A DNA stretch of 64,000 nucleotides from Sweltsa coloradensis (lineage: Eukaryota > Arthropoda > Insecta > Plecoptera > Chloroperlidae). Shown one piece after another: positions 1 to 9,838 of the stretch; position 1 is the stretch's first letter, and the number at the start of each line of letters is the position of its first letter. Both the position numbers and the translations under genes were made by a program. The stretch is from NCBI GenBank assembly GCA_024449915.1, contig JAMZAV010001757.1, positions 1 through 64,000 on the forward strand, read 5' to 3'. Below the pieces are notes generated by a model. That model was not told where the DNA came from. It did not search any database and saw only the letters and a program-made list of their open reading frames with translations.

Positions 1-52
1 ATACTAGATGATTTCACCCTGTCGCTCAATACGGCGGACTTAAGCTTCCTAG
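1..52 (+). mobile_element. Helentron-like element, 3' end only
   Basis: The window opens in the last ~50 bases of a Helentron-like element: a degenerate subterminal GCTCAATACGGCGG block, then CTTAAGCTTCCTAG, followed by T. The identical junction with the LINE sequence that follows recurs in inverted form at 6481/6482, so this end was in place before the LINE segment was duplicated. Confidence 0.55.
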
Positions 53-705
53 TAGCAAACATTAGCAAAGGTAGGTTATACAAGTAGAATTGGTCATCAT
101 CTGTCGTCATGGACTAAAATGTTAATTTATAAGACAATTGTTCAACCACATTTCGATTTCTGTTCAACAATTTTCTATCAAGCTTTTAACGTGGATATTA
201 ACAGACTTCAGAAATTACAAAATAGAGGTATGCGAACTATACTTAAATGTTATCATTATGTTTCAATAACGACAATGCTGAACACTCTTCAATGGATAGA
301 TGTTAAAGAACAAATTAAGCTTTATGCAATGTTATTCATTTTTATGATCCATCATAACTTGTTGCCAAATTACTTAGGCTTGAAATTAAAGCCAATAGCA
401 TCAGTTCACGAACATAGCACAAGAGCAGCTAAAACTGGTTACTATTTGAAAGGTTGCAATAAGAAGTTAGCTAGTAAATCAATTTTTTATTCCGGCATTA
501 GGGAATTTAACAAAATTATCTCTTGCATAGAGCTCAGTCTCAGCAATATAATTTATATAAATAGAATACTTATATTATTATATTTTATTATTAGAAGGGA
601 TATGGTTATTTATTTTTTTGTATAAGGCTCCAGACTAGAAATCAAAATATGTAATGGTATCTAGTCAGGCCTATCTACTGTACGTGAAATATGTAATGTA
701 TTGTT
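53..705 (+). pseudogene. LINE reverse transcriptase, C-terminal fragment (copy A)
   Basis: A non-LTR retrotransposon RT fragment covering the end of the palm and the thumb/connection region. Readable motifs are YKTIVQPHFDFCSTIF followed by RLQKLQNRGMRTILKC, typical of jockey/CR1-type pol proteins. An open stretch runs from 119 to 625, but its last ~25 residues are non-coding 3' sequence. The catalytic YADD is absent because the copy starts downstream of it. An inverted copy of the same segment lies at 5982-6481 plus 3326-3465. It is a dead 5'-truncated piece; exact clade not determined. Confidence 0.75.
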
Positions 706-734
706 ATATAGTCAGGGACCTATGTGGGTCCCGT

Positions 735-1130
735 ATGCTCCTTCGTGAAGGAAGCAAGGGACCTATTGTAACTTGTTTATATATGTGACTGGATACATAA
801 AAGTCTTGGTGCCACTTTCAATATGGCGTCATTTCAAAATGGCGGCCATTTTCTTTTAATTCACGTTTTTGCGTGTAGTTCAGTTCATTTTCATCCGATT
901 TGATTGATGTTTTGTTACTATTATATCCTGTGTATGCTTTTAAAAGAATGGCAATCCTGGGTTTCATGTATGTGTAAAAGTTTTACTTTAAAGATGGCAC
1001 CATTTTAAAATGGCGGCCATTTTCTTCAGAATCACGTTTTTGCTTGTAATTCAATTATTTTTCATCCGATTTGAATGGTGTTTTGTTATGAATATAGCTT
1101 TTAGAATTCTGTACTGTACATAAGAATTCA
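735..1130. repeat. Repeat modules with ATGGCGGCCAT cores (direct orientation)
   Basis: Two successive modules of roughly 150 bases share an AAAATGGCGGCCATTTT core (836-852 and 1007-1023), then a TTCNNAATCACGTTTTTGC stretch and a TTTTCATCCGATTTGA stretch. A further copy in the same orientation is at 2880-2965, and copies in the opposite orientation lie between 2290 and 2800. No coding capacity is seen. Confidence 0.6.
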
Positions 1131-1267
1131 AAAATATTACCGACCGGGATTTAAAACCGAACCTACAATGGCTTTGGATCAACCTACTGTATGTGAATGG
1201 GTTTCCAGCTGCATTTAATGATACAAGAAGGGCAGAAACCTTTTTGTATTGTTTCGCTGATGCCGCT

Positions 1268-1880
1268 TTAAAACTTAATTCCGAGATTTTTGCCGACCAA
1301 ATCTCCATTTAGTGTGGAATGTGCTGTTTTGAGGTCATTATACTTATGATATGCGTTAATGAGAGTTTGTACTTTTTCACATAAAACTGACCTCATATCT
1401 GGAAACTCTTTGTAAAATGCTTGCTCATACAGGGTAAAAAGAGCAAGGAGTATTATTTTATGAGCGTGTAATGCTCTTCGTACATGTGTGCCTTCCAGGA
1501 TTTGCTTAACAGTGGCTGGGCTGTACAGATCACCCTCAATCCACAATTCTGGAACACCTGTTCCTTCAATGAACATACCAATGGCTCTTAACTGTGCCAT
1601 AATAGTGTGAAGCTCGCCTGTTCAAAGGATCCATTTGTTTATGTTGTCTTTTTGAGGAAATTCCAAACGTTTGAGAGGTCTATAGAGGCCAATATCCAAT
1701 ACCTTCTTCTGGCAACCCGTGAACAATGGAGTTGACCTTCTCTAAAGTCTTCATGAACGCAGTTTGTGTTTGAATGTCTGTTGGGGAAGAAGCAATGAGT
1801 TGTATCACAGAAACTTCAGTTATTTGTCGTGCACAGCTAATAAGAGTGTTGTATGCAGACCAAGTGCATATGAATGTTGT
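1268..1880 (-). pseudogene. Broken protein-coding fragment of unknown family
   Basis: On the minus strand a 110-residue open segment (1268-1600) contains IGMFIEGTGVPELWIEGDLY and ALHAHKIILLALF, and looks like real protein in composition. Upstream (to about 1880) the protein-like reading continues in other frames across at least one stop codon and one frameshift (KRLEFPQKDNINKWIL, then stop, then the open segment). It resembles conserved uncharacterised proteins that recur in invertebrate genomes, which often prove to be transposon-encoded, but I cannot name the family. Neighbouring tRNA-like modules and inverted repeats suggest it sits inside a mobile element. Confidence 0.45.
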
Positions 1881-2030
1881 GAATATGTTATCGAATATTT
1901 ACATTAGTTACGGGATGTTATCGCTCTGAAGTAAGAGAAGAGTGTTGTTACTCAGTTTCATTCATTGGGAAACACTCTTGTTGATGTATTGGATTAAAAA
2001 GAAAACATTCCAGAAATGCATTATACATTT

Positions 2031-2213
2031 CAGCCGAATATAGAACCCGGGTCTCCCAATTGCTGGTCGGGTGCTTTACCCTTAAGCTACCGATACGATT
2101 TACTTTACACTTTCGGGATTGATGGTGTGAATTAAGTTATTGCGTTAGTCCGGTAGCTTATGGGAGTTAGCACCCGACCCACAATTGCGAGACCCGGGTT
2201 CGATACCCGGCTG
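2031..2213. repeat. Inverted pair of tRNA-like modules
   Basis: Two tRNA-like segments face each other: 2031-2093 (minus) and 2149-2213 (plus), about 55 bases apart. Each has a B-box-like GGGTTCGATACCC or its variant and a CACCCGACC block. No full cloverleaf is evident, so these are better read as SINE heads or decayed tRNA copies than as working tRNA genes. Confidence 0.5.
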
Positions 2214-2289
2214 AGATGGATTTTTTTCTCTTGTAACGAAAGCCGTTGAAGACAACCCTAAAAAAAATCAAAAATATTGTAATATAACA

Positions 2290-2965
2290 AAATATCATTC
2301 AAATCGGATGAAAATCAACTGGAGTTACCACTAAAAACATGATTCGGAAGAAAATGGATGTAAGAGTAAGAGTAAATTTATTTTATTTTGAAATGGCATT
2401 ATCTTTAAAGTTGAACTTTTACACAATGTCATATACAAACCCAGTATCGACATAGTACTATAAAAAAACATAGACACGCTACAATAATAACAAAACACCA
2501 TTCAAATAGGATGAAAATTAACTGAATTACAAGCAAAACGTGATTCAGAAGAAAATTCAGATTCAGAAAATAGACTTAAAAGATAACGCGATTTCAAAAT
2601 GGCGCCATATTTAAAGTTAAAATTTTACACACACATGAAACACAGTATCGACATACTATAAAAAGCATACATAAGCTATAATAATAACAAAACACTATTC
2701 AAATATGATGAAAATTAACTGAATTACAAGCAAAATCGTGATTCGAACGAAAATGGCCGCCATTTTTAAATGACGCCATCTTCAAAGTGACACCAAGCCC
2801 TAGCTTCCTTCACGAAGGAGGAAGCAAGGGGCCTATTTTACCTTGTTTATATATGTGTAGAGATACCAAAATGTCTTGGTGCCACTTTGAATATGGCGTC
2901 ATTTAAAAATGGCGGCCATTTTCTTTCGAATCACGATTTTGCTTGTAATTCAATTTTTAAATATA
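2290..2965. repeat. ATGGCGGCCAT repeat modules, mostly inverted
   Basis: At least three modules related to those at 735-1130 occur in the opposite orientation (about 2290-2410, 2470-2620, 2620-2800), followed by one in direct orientation with its core at 2906-2922. The inverted core AAAATGGCCGCCATTTT is at 2750-2766. Together with the first cluster they bracket the tRNA-like pair and the broken ORF, so 735-2965 may be one composite element with repeated inverted ends. Confidence 0.5.
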
Positions 2966-3325
2966 CTTCCATCGACTTCCACGTCATATGGAGGCAAGTT
3001 GACAGATGTCTGCCTCACAACTCCGGCAGTTTTAAGCTGTTTATTTCGCCCGACTTAATTTCCGTCACGTCTAGCACATGACCTGCTTTGGCCAGTTCCA
3101 ATCCTTTTTAAAAACATTTAGGTGCATTGAAGAACGCACGCACACTTTTATATCCGTATTTTTATGATTATATCAAGACGCTATCGGACATACTGCATAT
3201 GGTAAAGGCCATGTAAAGGCCTAGTAGGAACAGTTGTTATTCACCAATATGGTTCGGGCAGCTGCCGCTTGTGCGCGCTGCCTGTAAATTCACTAGTGCC
3301 ATCAGTGGCTATTCACCCTGCCTAT

Positions 3326-3465
3326 AACAATACATTACATATTTCACGAAAAGTAGATAGGCCTGACTAGATACCATTACAAATTTTGATTTCTAGTCTG
3401 GAGCCTTATACAAAAAAATAAATAACCATATCCCTTCTAATAATATAATAATATAAGTATTCTAT
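3326..3465 (-). repeat. LINE 3' segment, inverted copy of 561-705
   Basis: This stretch is the reverse complement of 561-705 with only small differences. It belongs to the same LINE copy as 5982-6481 and was separated from it by insertion of the Helentron-like element at 3466-5981. Reading across that element restores the continuous sequence seen in copy A. Confidence 0.8.
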
Positions 3466-3970
3466 TTGGATGAGCGTAGCGAGCGTAGCGAGAGAAGCGA
3501 AGATTCCATTTCACTACACTGGGAAAAAAAATCCGGAATGTTTTTTTTTTTTTTTTTTTTTTTTCTTTTTGTATTTTTGTGTGTCTGTTAACACGATTCC
3601 GGCTAAACCGATACTCCGATTGTGATGAAATTTTATGGAGGCCTTCGAAATCTCTGAACTTAGAACTGCCACGTTTTTGAGCGCAATCGGGAAATTTTTT
3701 CTCATAAAAAACGCAATTTTACGATTTTTTTCGAATTTTAAAACATTTCTTCGACTTATAACTCCTACATGCTTTATCTGATTGTAATGACTTTTTCACA
3801 GAACCTTTATTTTATGAATTAAGATATTCGTGTGAAATTTAAACGTAGTCGAAAAATTATTTCTCATGAAAATCGAAATTTTATGGGTTTTTTCATTTTT
3901 AAAACAATTCTTTGACTTATAACACCTACATGCTTTATCCTATTGTAATGATTTTTTCACAGAACCTTAA

Positions 3971-5702
3971 AGGACATCACAACCCTGGGATTTCCCGGCG
4001 ATGTAAAGAACCTAAGTTGTTTTAATGACTAATGGCGAAAACCAGAAGTCTCTAACTTGAAGCAGAAGTTAATTACACCTGTTTGAATAACAATAATTTA
4101 GGTGGGTGCGCGCGCATCCAAAATCGTGACGTAAAGATTGCGCACAGTCGAGTCTACTCCCCGACCTCAGATTACTGGTCAGCGCTGTAAAGAACTCTCT
4201 CTGTAGAAGAAGATATAGTGTTTAGACAAAAACCAAAAGCTTCATCGTATTCAGTGGTCTTTCCTCTACAAGAATGTTGCTAAAGTAAACCTTCTTGTAG
4301 AAAATAAAACATAGTTTTGGATATTTTATAAAACATGCTAAAAACGACAAATATATCGTACTTTCAGAGACCTTGAAAACAAGTAAAATTGACCAAATGT
4401 GAAAATATTTTGACACCCACATATAGCTGTAGGCATGCAAAAAAATAAAAAAATATACAACATTATGATTCATTTCAAATATGCGTGTATTTGCGTGATA
4501 TACTAATGCATGCTTTCGTTGAGAATTCACGCGCGACCGTCTTATGAAGGTAGCAGCCCCGTGGCACTCGCGATGCAACTTTTCAGAAAACATCAGACTC
4601 TTAGGTACTTGTTATGGTTACGTACCCACTGAAAATCAGTTCTATAACTGAGTGGGTAGACTCTAAATAAAATTTATTTATTTAATATTCGTTGTATGTA
4701 TCTTGTAGCAGCGACTGCTTGATAAGCAAGCGCGTTGGAGCTCTTTTTGTGTTGGGGGGGGGGGAGGGGGGGGGGGGGTGAAGGGAACGCTCTCTTTTCT
4801 ACGTACGTGCCTCGTCTGAAGCAATTGCAACTTGCAACGTTGCAAGTTGAGTTGAGGCAATAAGTGAAAAACTACACGATATCATAGTTACTTAGTTATT
4901 AGGGTTCACGATATCATAAAACTTGCATCTGTATGCGGGATATGAAATAAAACCATGGTTCAAGTATCCTAATACCATGGTATAAACCACTGAATGAACT
5001 CAACCCGCATACGAGACAGCTGTGAGCCGATACCTTATGGTTATGAACGGCTACACAGACTACACGTGCTTGACAAAACGATGTTTTCTAAATGGGTAGT
5101 ATATCCTCTGCAACTTGATCGCGGACGGCTCGTCGCTGGAAGCGTCGAAGTTTGCTGAAAACATCCTATCATATATTATTTGCAATCTTGAACACGTTTG
5201 CTTCGATTTCAGTGTAGTATTTTTTTTATTTTTTTGCATGCCTACTGCTATATGTGGGTGTCAAATATTTTCATATTTGGTCAATTTTACTTGTTTTCAA
5301 GGTCTCTGAAAGTACAATATATTTGTCGTTTTTAGCATGTTTTATAAAATATCCAAAACTATGTTTTATTTTCTACAAGAAGGTTTACTTTAGCAACATT
5401 CTTGTAGAGGAAAGACCACTGAATACGATGAAGCTTTTGGTTTTTGTCTAAACACTATATCTTCTTCTACAGAGAGAGTTCTTTACAGCGCTGACCAGTA
5501 ATCTGAGGTCGGGGAGTAGACTCGACTGTGCGCAATCTTTACGTCACGATTTTGGATGCGCGCGCACCCACCTAAATTATTGTTATTCAAACAGGTGTAA
5601 TTAACTTCTGCTTCAAGTTAGAGACTTCTGGTTTTCGCCATTAGTCATTAAAACAACTTAGGTTCTTTACATCGCCGGGAAATCCCAGGGTTGTGATGTC
5701 CT
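3971..5702. mobile_element. TTAA-flanked element with ~483-bp inverted arms
   Basis: A 1,732-bp insertion is flanked by TTAA on both sides (3967-3970 and 5703-5706). Related Helentron-like copies have a single TTAA there (for example at 7616-7619). The ends start AGGACATCACAACCCTGG and the arms (3971-4453 and 5219-5702) are almost perfect reverse complements. TTAA duplication suggests the piggyBac group or another TTAA-targeting superfamily, but no transposase is present. The interior holds a LINE-type 3' tail (4615-4685), a poly-G tract (4753-4779) and a 22-bp perfect palindrome (4828-4849). Open frames inside the arms are mirrored in both arms and have no recognisable product. Confidence 0.75.
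4615..4685 (+). repeat. LINE/SINE 3' tail with hairpin and (ATTT) end
   Basis: CCACTGAAAATCAGTT...AACTGAGTGGG forms a hairpin and is followed by an ATTTATTTA tract. Related tails are at 12555-12660, 19785-19880 and 20005-20090 (all opposite strand). Confidence 0.5.
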
Positions 5703-5981
5703 TTAATTTTATGAATTAATATATTTGTGTAAAACTTGAGCGCAATCGAATAACTATTTCTTATGAAAATTTCATTTTTGCGATTTTACTCTTTTTTAAA
5801 AATTACGATTAATTAAAAAAACAAAGTTAATTTTTTATTTAATTTCATTTATTTAAAAAAAATCTTCGACTAATTAATGATTTTTTCACAGAACAACAGT
5901 AAAAATCCGCGTAACACATGGCAACTTAGTGCACCAATTACGCTCATCCAACAACGCGGCGGGACTTAAGCGTTTTCCTAG

Positions 5982-6481
5982 TTATATAAATTACATTGCT
6001 GAGACTGAGCTCTATGCAAGAGATAATTTTGTTAAATTCCCTAATACCGGAATAAAAAATTGATTTACTAGCTAACTTCTTATTGCAACCTTTCAAATAG
6101 TAACCAGTTTTAGCTGCTCTTGTGCTATGTTCGTGAACTGATGCTATTGGCTTTAATTTCAAGCCTAAGTAATTTGGCAACAAGTTATGATGGATCTTAA
6201 AAATGAATAACATTGCATAAAGCTTAATTTGTTCTTTAACATCTATCCATTGAAGAGTGTTCAGCATTGTCGTTATTGAAACATAACGATTACATTTAAG
6301 TATAGTTCGCATACCTCTATTTTGTAATTTCTGAAGTCTGTCAATATCCATTGATAGAAAATTGTTGAACAGAAATCGAAATGTGGTTGAACAATTGTCT
6401 TATAAATTAACATTTTAGTCCATGACGACAGATGATGACCAATTCTACTTGTATAACCTACCTTCTTGCTAATGTTTGCTA
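5982..6481 (-). pseudogene. LINE reverse transcriptase, C-terminal fragment (copy B)
   Basis: Minus-strand copy of the RT thumb fragment found at 53-705, with the same YKTIVQPHFDFCSTIF and LQKLQNRGMRTILKC motifs. Its two edges are exact junctions with Helentron-like elements: copy 1 on the left and copy 2 on the right. The open frame 5944-6351 runs a few codons into the left element. Upstream parts of the same RT are at 7239-7288 and 8058-8845, so this is one LINE cut by several insertions. Confidence 0.75.
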
Positions 6482-7238
6482 CTAGGAAAACGCTTAAGTC
6501 CCGCCGCGTTGTTGGATGAGCGTAATTGGTGCATTGAGCTGCCATGTGTTATGCGGATTTTCTGTTGTTCTGTGAAAAAATCATTACTAAGTCGATTTTT
6601 TTAAAAATTAAATTAAATAAAATAAAAAATTAACTTAAATTTTGTAAATTTTAATTAATCGTAATTTAAAAAAAGAAAAATATCGTAAAATTGCAATTTT
6701 CATAAGAAATAATTATTCGATTGCGCTCAAATTTAACACGAATATATAAATTCATAAAATTAAAATTCTGTGAAAAAATCATTACAATAGGATATAGCAT
6801 GTAGGTGTTTCAAAGAACTGATTTAAATAATAAAAATAAAAACGTAAAATTTCGATAATCATGACAAATAATTTTTCGATTGCGCTCAAATTTCACACGA
6901 ATATCTTAATTCATAAAATTTAGGTTCTGTGAAAAAAATCATTGAAATCGGATAAAGCATGTAGGTGTTATAAGTCGAAGATTTTTTTAAAAAATCGAAA
7001 AAAATCGTAAAATTGCGATTTTCATGAGAAACAATTTTTCGATTGCGCTCAAAAACGTGGCAGTTCAAAGTTCAGAGATTTCGAAGGCCTCCAGAAAATT
7101 TCATATCAATTGGAGTATCGGTTAAGCCGGAATCGTGTGGACAAACAGACAAAAATACAGAAAAAAAAAAAACATTCCGGATTTTTTTCTCTAGTGTAGT
7201 GAAGTTGAATCTTCGCTTCGCTCGCTACGCTCATCCAA
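6482..7238 (-). mobile_element. Helentron-like element, subfamily I (copy 2)
   Basis: Read on the minus strand it starts TTGGATGAGCGTAGCGAGCG (right end, 7238) and ends GCGTTTTCCTAG (left end, 6482) followed by T. The 3' subterminal CGCTCATCCAACAACGCGG and the AACGC...GCGTT hairpin are present. The interior is AT-rich and non-coding, with repeated TTCTGTGAAAAAATCATT blocks. Length 757 bases. Confidence 0.7.
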
Positions 7239-7288
7239 TTAGTTAAAGAAAGTTGATACTTAACCATTGTGAAACAGTCTTTAGTTTA

Positions 7289-8057
7289 TTGGATGAGCGT
7301 AGCGAGCGAAGCGAAGATTCCATTTCACTACACTGGAGAAAAAAATCCGGAATGTTTTTTTTTGTTTTTTGTTTTTTTCTGTATTTTTGTCTGTTTGTCC
7401 ACACGATTCCGGCTAAACCGATACTCCGATTGCGATGAAATTTTCTGGAGGCCTTCGAAATCTCTGAACTTTGAACTGCCACGTTTTTGAGCGCAATCGA
7501 AAAACTATTTCTCATGAAAATCGCAATTTTACGATTTTTTTCGATTTTTTAAAAAAATCTTCGACTTATAACACCTACATGCTTTATCCGATTTCAATGA
7601 TTTTTTCACAGAACCTTAATTTTATGAATTAAGATATTCGTGTGAAATTTGAGAACAATCGAAAAATTATTTCTCGTGAAAATCGAAATTTTACGGGTTT
7701 TTTCTTTTTTTTAACAATTCTTTCACTTTTAACACCTACATGCTTTATCCTATTGTAATGATTTTTTTACAGAACCTTAATTTTATGAATTATTATATTC
7801 GTGTAAAATTTGAGCGCAATCGAATAATTATTTGTTATGAAAATAGCAATTTTACGATTTTTTTCTTTTTTTAAAATTACGATTAAGAAAAAGTAAAAGA
7901 ATAAAGTTAATCTTTTATTTAATTTAATTTAATTTAAAAAAAATCGACTTAGTTATAATTTTTTCACAAAACAACAGAAAATCTGCATAACACATGGCAG
8001 GTCAATGCACCAATTACGCTCATCCAACAACGCGGCTCGACTTAAGCGTTTTCCTAG
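7289..8057 (+). mobile_element. Helentron-like element, subfamily I (copy 3)
   Basis: Starts TTGGATGAGCGTAGCGAGCG and ends GCGTTTTCCTAG followed by TT. It interrupts the minus-strand LINE RT: removing exactly 7289-8057 joins the RT in frame, from MIDIINN into KLKTVSQWLSINF. Only 50 bases separate it from copy 2, which is in the opposite orientation. 769 bases, non-coding. Confidence 0.75.
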
Positions 8058-8845
8058 TTATTTATAATGTCAATCATTTCTTGTAAATTTTTGCTCAAGA
8101 AAAAAATTACCGTATCATCTGCATACAAGTTTAAGATACACTTTTCTACACATTTTTCAATATCATTCATATAAATAAGAAACAAAAGTGGGCCCAGAAC
8201 TGACCGCTGTGGGACTCCAACATCAATATTTTTTATATCCGATATTACTTCATTATATTTTGTTCTCTGACTTCTATCACAAAGGTAATCAATCACATAT
8301 CCAATCTAGCACCTTCCCGTCCACACCATACATATATCTCAATTTCTCAATAAGTCTAGATCTATTTGTAGTCTCAAAGGCTCTCTTTAGATCATGGAAA
8401 ACAGCTAATGTTGATAGGTTATTATCCATGCTTTGAGTCCATTTCGAAATTAAAAGTTGATCAGCAGTCTCACATGAGTGCAGTTTCCTAAAACCCGATT
8501 GACATATAACTGATTATGAACAACTATTTCTAATACTTTCTCAAAAACTGGCAACATGTTTATTGGTCTCAATTCAGAGGCAGTTTTAGATTTACTAATT
8601 TTCTGTATAGGAACTATAAGAGATTCTTTCCAATGTTCAGGAAATTTTCCTGTTTTTAATGACACTTTAATTAAGTTAAGGAGGTGAAACTTAATCGTAG
8701 GATATGCATCTTTTAACAACTTAACACTAATTCCATCAAAGGTCCCCCCACCATTGTTTTTTTAGCGACAGCACTATTCTTCTTAATTCGCTTATTGTAA
8801 TTTCACTGAACTGTTCAAACATACAATTTTTCACGTTGATATTTA
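8058..8845 (-). pseudogene. LINE reverse transcriptase core
   Basis: Minus-strand RT fingers and palm of a jockey/CR1-like LINE. In order: linker EQFSEITISELRRIV (near 8800), GTFDGISVKLLKDAYP, SELRPINMLPVFEKVLE, a shifted SGFRKLHSCETADQL, DLKRAFETTNRSRL, GVPQRSVLGPLLFLIYMND and the catalytic YADD (8114-8125). At least two frameshifts (near 8500 and 8745) separate these. Further RT sequence continues at 7239-7288 (VSQWLSINF) and 5982-6481. The first aspartate of the usual AFD motif reads AFE, another sign of decay. Confidence 0.8.
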
Positions 8846-8904
8846 CACAGATCAATTGTTTTAAAAAAAGGATTAAATAAATAAAAATAAAAATAAAAAA
8901 TAAA

Positions 8905-9050
8905 TTCAAAGGATGTTGTTACGGGACACTGTACGTTTATGAATTAAGAATGCGCAAATGTGGAAGGGTAGATGAGCTTGGCCCTTTTTTAGATCTCATT
9001 TCTTTTGAGTGTGTAAGGTTTGGCTGTATTTTTACAAGTTTTTGTTATGT
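8905..9050 (+). repeat. Member of the GTTACGGGGCACTG repeat family
   Basis: This ~145-base stretch (AAGGATGTTGTTACGGGACA onward, through GAGTGTGTAAGG) recurs in direct orientation at 10085-10235 and inverted at 9868-10015. No coding potential is seen. Confidence 0.6.
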
Positions 9051-9095
9051 GTGGTTACTACTACTACATGCTACTAACTAATTCGACAGTTTCAA

Positions 9096-9320
9096 TTGGC
9101 CAGCAATTCTGACCAAACGGGTGGGGCTACAACGTTCATATTTTACATGGACATTAAGGTAATAGTGAAGTAGTGCCTTTTGACTGAAAAAGTTGAAAAG
9201 GTAAGCTTGAAGGCACAGAAATAAAGATTTTAATTTAATCCTTTTTCAGGCATAAAATCAACAAGTAACAATAGCAACTTGACAATAATCACCTACAATG
9301 CGTACAAAAATCTTTTTTTT
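9096..9320 (+). mobile_element. Helentron-like interior fragment
   Basis: It contains the interior block shared with copies at 18975, 37152 and 37719: CAATTCTGACCAAACGGGTG, AACGTTCATATTTTACATGG and ATCACCTACAATGCGTA. The terminal TTGGATGAGC and CTAG ends are missing, so it is a truncated piece. Confidence 0.5.
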
Positions 9321-9339
9321 ATTATTTTCATTATTATTA

Positions 9340-9712
9340 TTATTATTTGGATTAAGGACGCGTCAACCGTTAGGTCGTAATGCACCACTCTAGCCTAGGG
9401 GATATGGGGAGGGGGGACCCATGCTGGTCAGAACCAGCCACGGGTAGGGGGCGGAAAAGTGCGTTAAAACGTCGCGGTCGTCATCGTCTTTGTCATCGTT
9501 CGTGGTATCATTGTCATCGTCGTTGGGGAGGTCGTCTAAGGAAAGGGGAGGTGTCCCCGAGGACGATTGCTAGAGCTCGCATCTAGTTTCGGGTAGTAAT
9601 ATACTCCGCTCTTATAGCTAATGTTTGCGAGGTGGACTTTTTCTCTTGAATCGCCTTGTACGATAAGCAGAGCCATGCTCTGGGCCAATTCTACCCCGGG
9701 CCCAGACGGGGG
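9340..9712 (-). mobile_element. SINE-A copy
   Basis: Copy of a ~375-base retroposon also found at 13600-13976 and 31260-31633 (minus) and partly at 13172-13470 (plus). The left edge TTTGGATTAAGGACGCGTCA is the 3' side; the right edge ends CCCGGGCCCAGACGG. The middle is rich in GTCGTCATCGTC-type triplets. The open frame on the plus strand here is not conserved as protein between copies. Confidence 0.6.
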
Positions 9713-9838
9713 CACGATATATTTAAAATCGTATAGTCAATTTGTATTTCCATAGCAATTAATACTTCTTTATTAACATTATTCTTATTCTATTTTAACA
9801 AAAATAATTTTGCAGTAGAACTTGAAAATGTAATGAGA

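Larger units (their letters stand above)
3466..5981 (+). mobile_element. Helentron-like element, subfamily I (copy 1), split by a nested element
   Basis: It starts TTGGATGAGCGTAGCG and ends GCGTTTTCCTAG followed by T. The 5' GGATGAGCG matches inverted the subterminal CGCTCATCC near the 3' end. A 3' hairpin AACGC...GCGTT sits just before TTCCTAG. Without the nested insertion (3971-5702 plus one TTAA) the element is about 780 bases. The flanks 3465 and 5982 join to give AGTATTCTATTTATATAAAT, which is present uninterrupted (reverse complement) near 549-568 in LINE copy A. No Rep/helicase ORF is present, so it is non-autonomous. Confidence 0.7.

Noticed and set aside
4222..5451. Matching 65-residue open frames on opposite strands
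   Set aside because: They are mirror images produced by the two inverted arms of the TTAA element, with hydrophobic AT-driven composition and no known motif.
9380..9586. Arg/Gly-rich open frame across SINE-A
   Set aside because: Frames differ between SINE-A copies; the triplet-rich centre keeps frames open without conserving protein.
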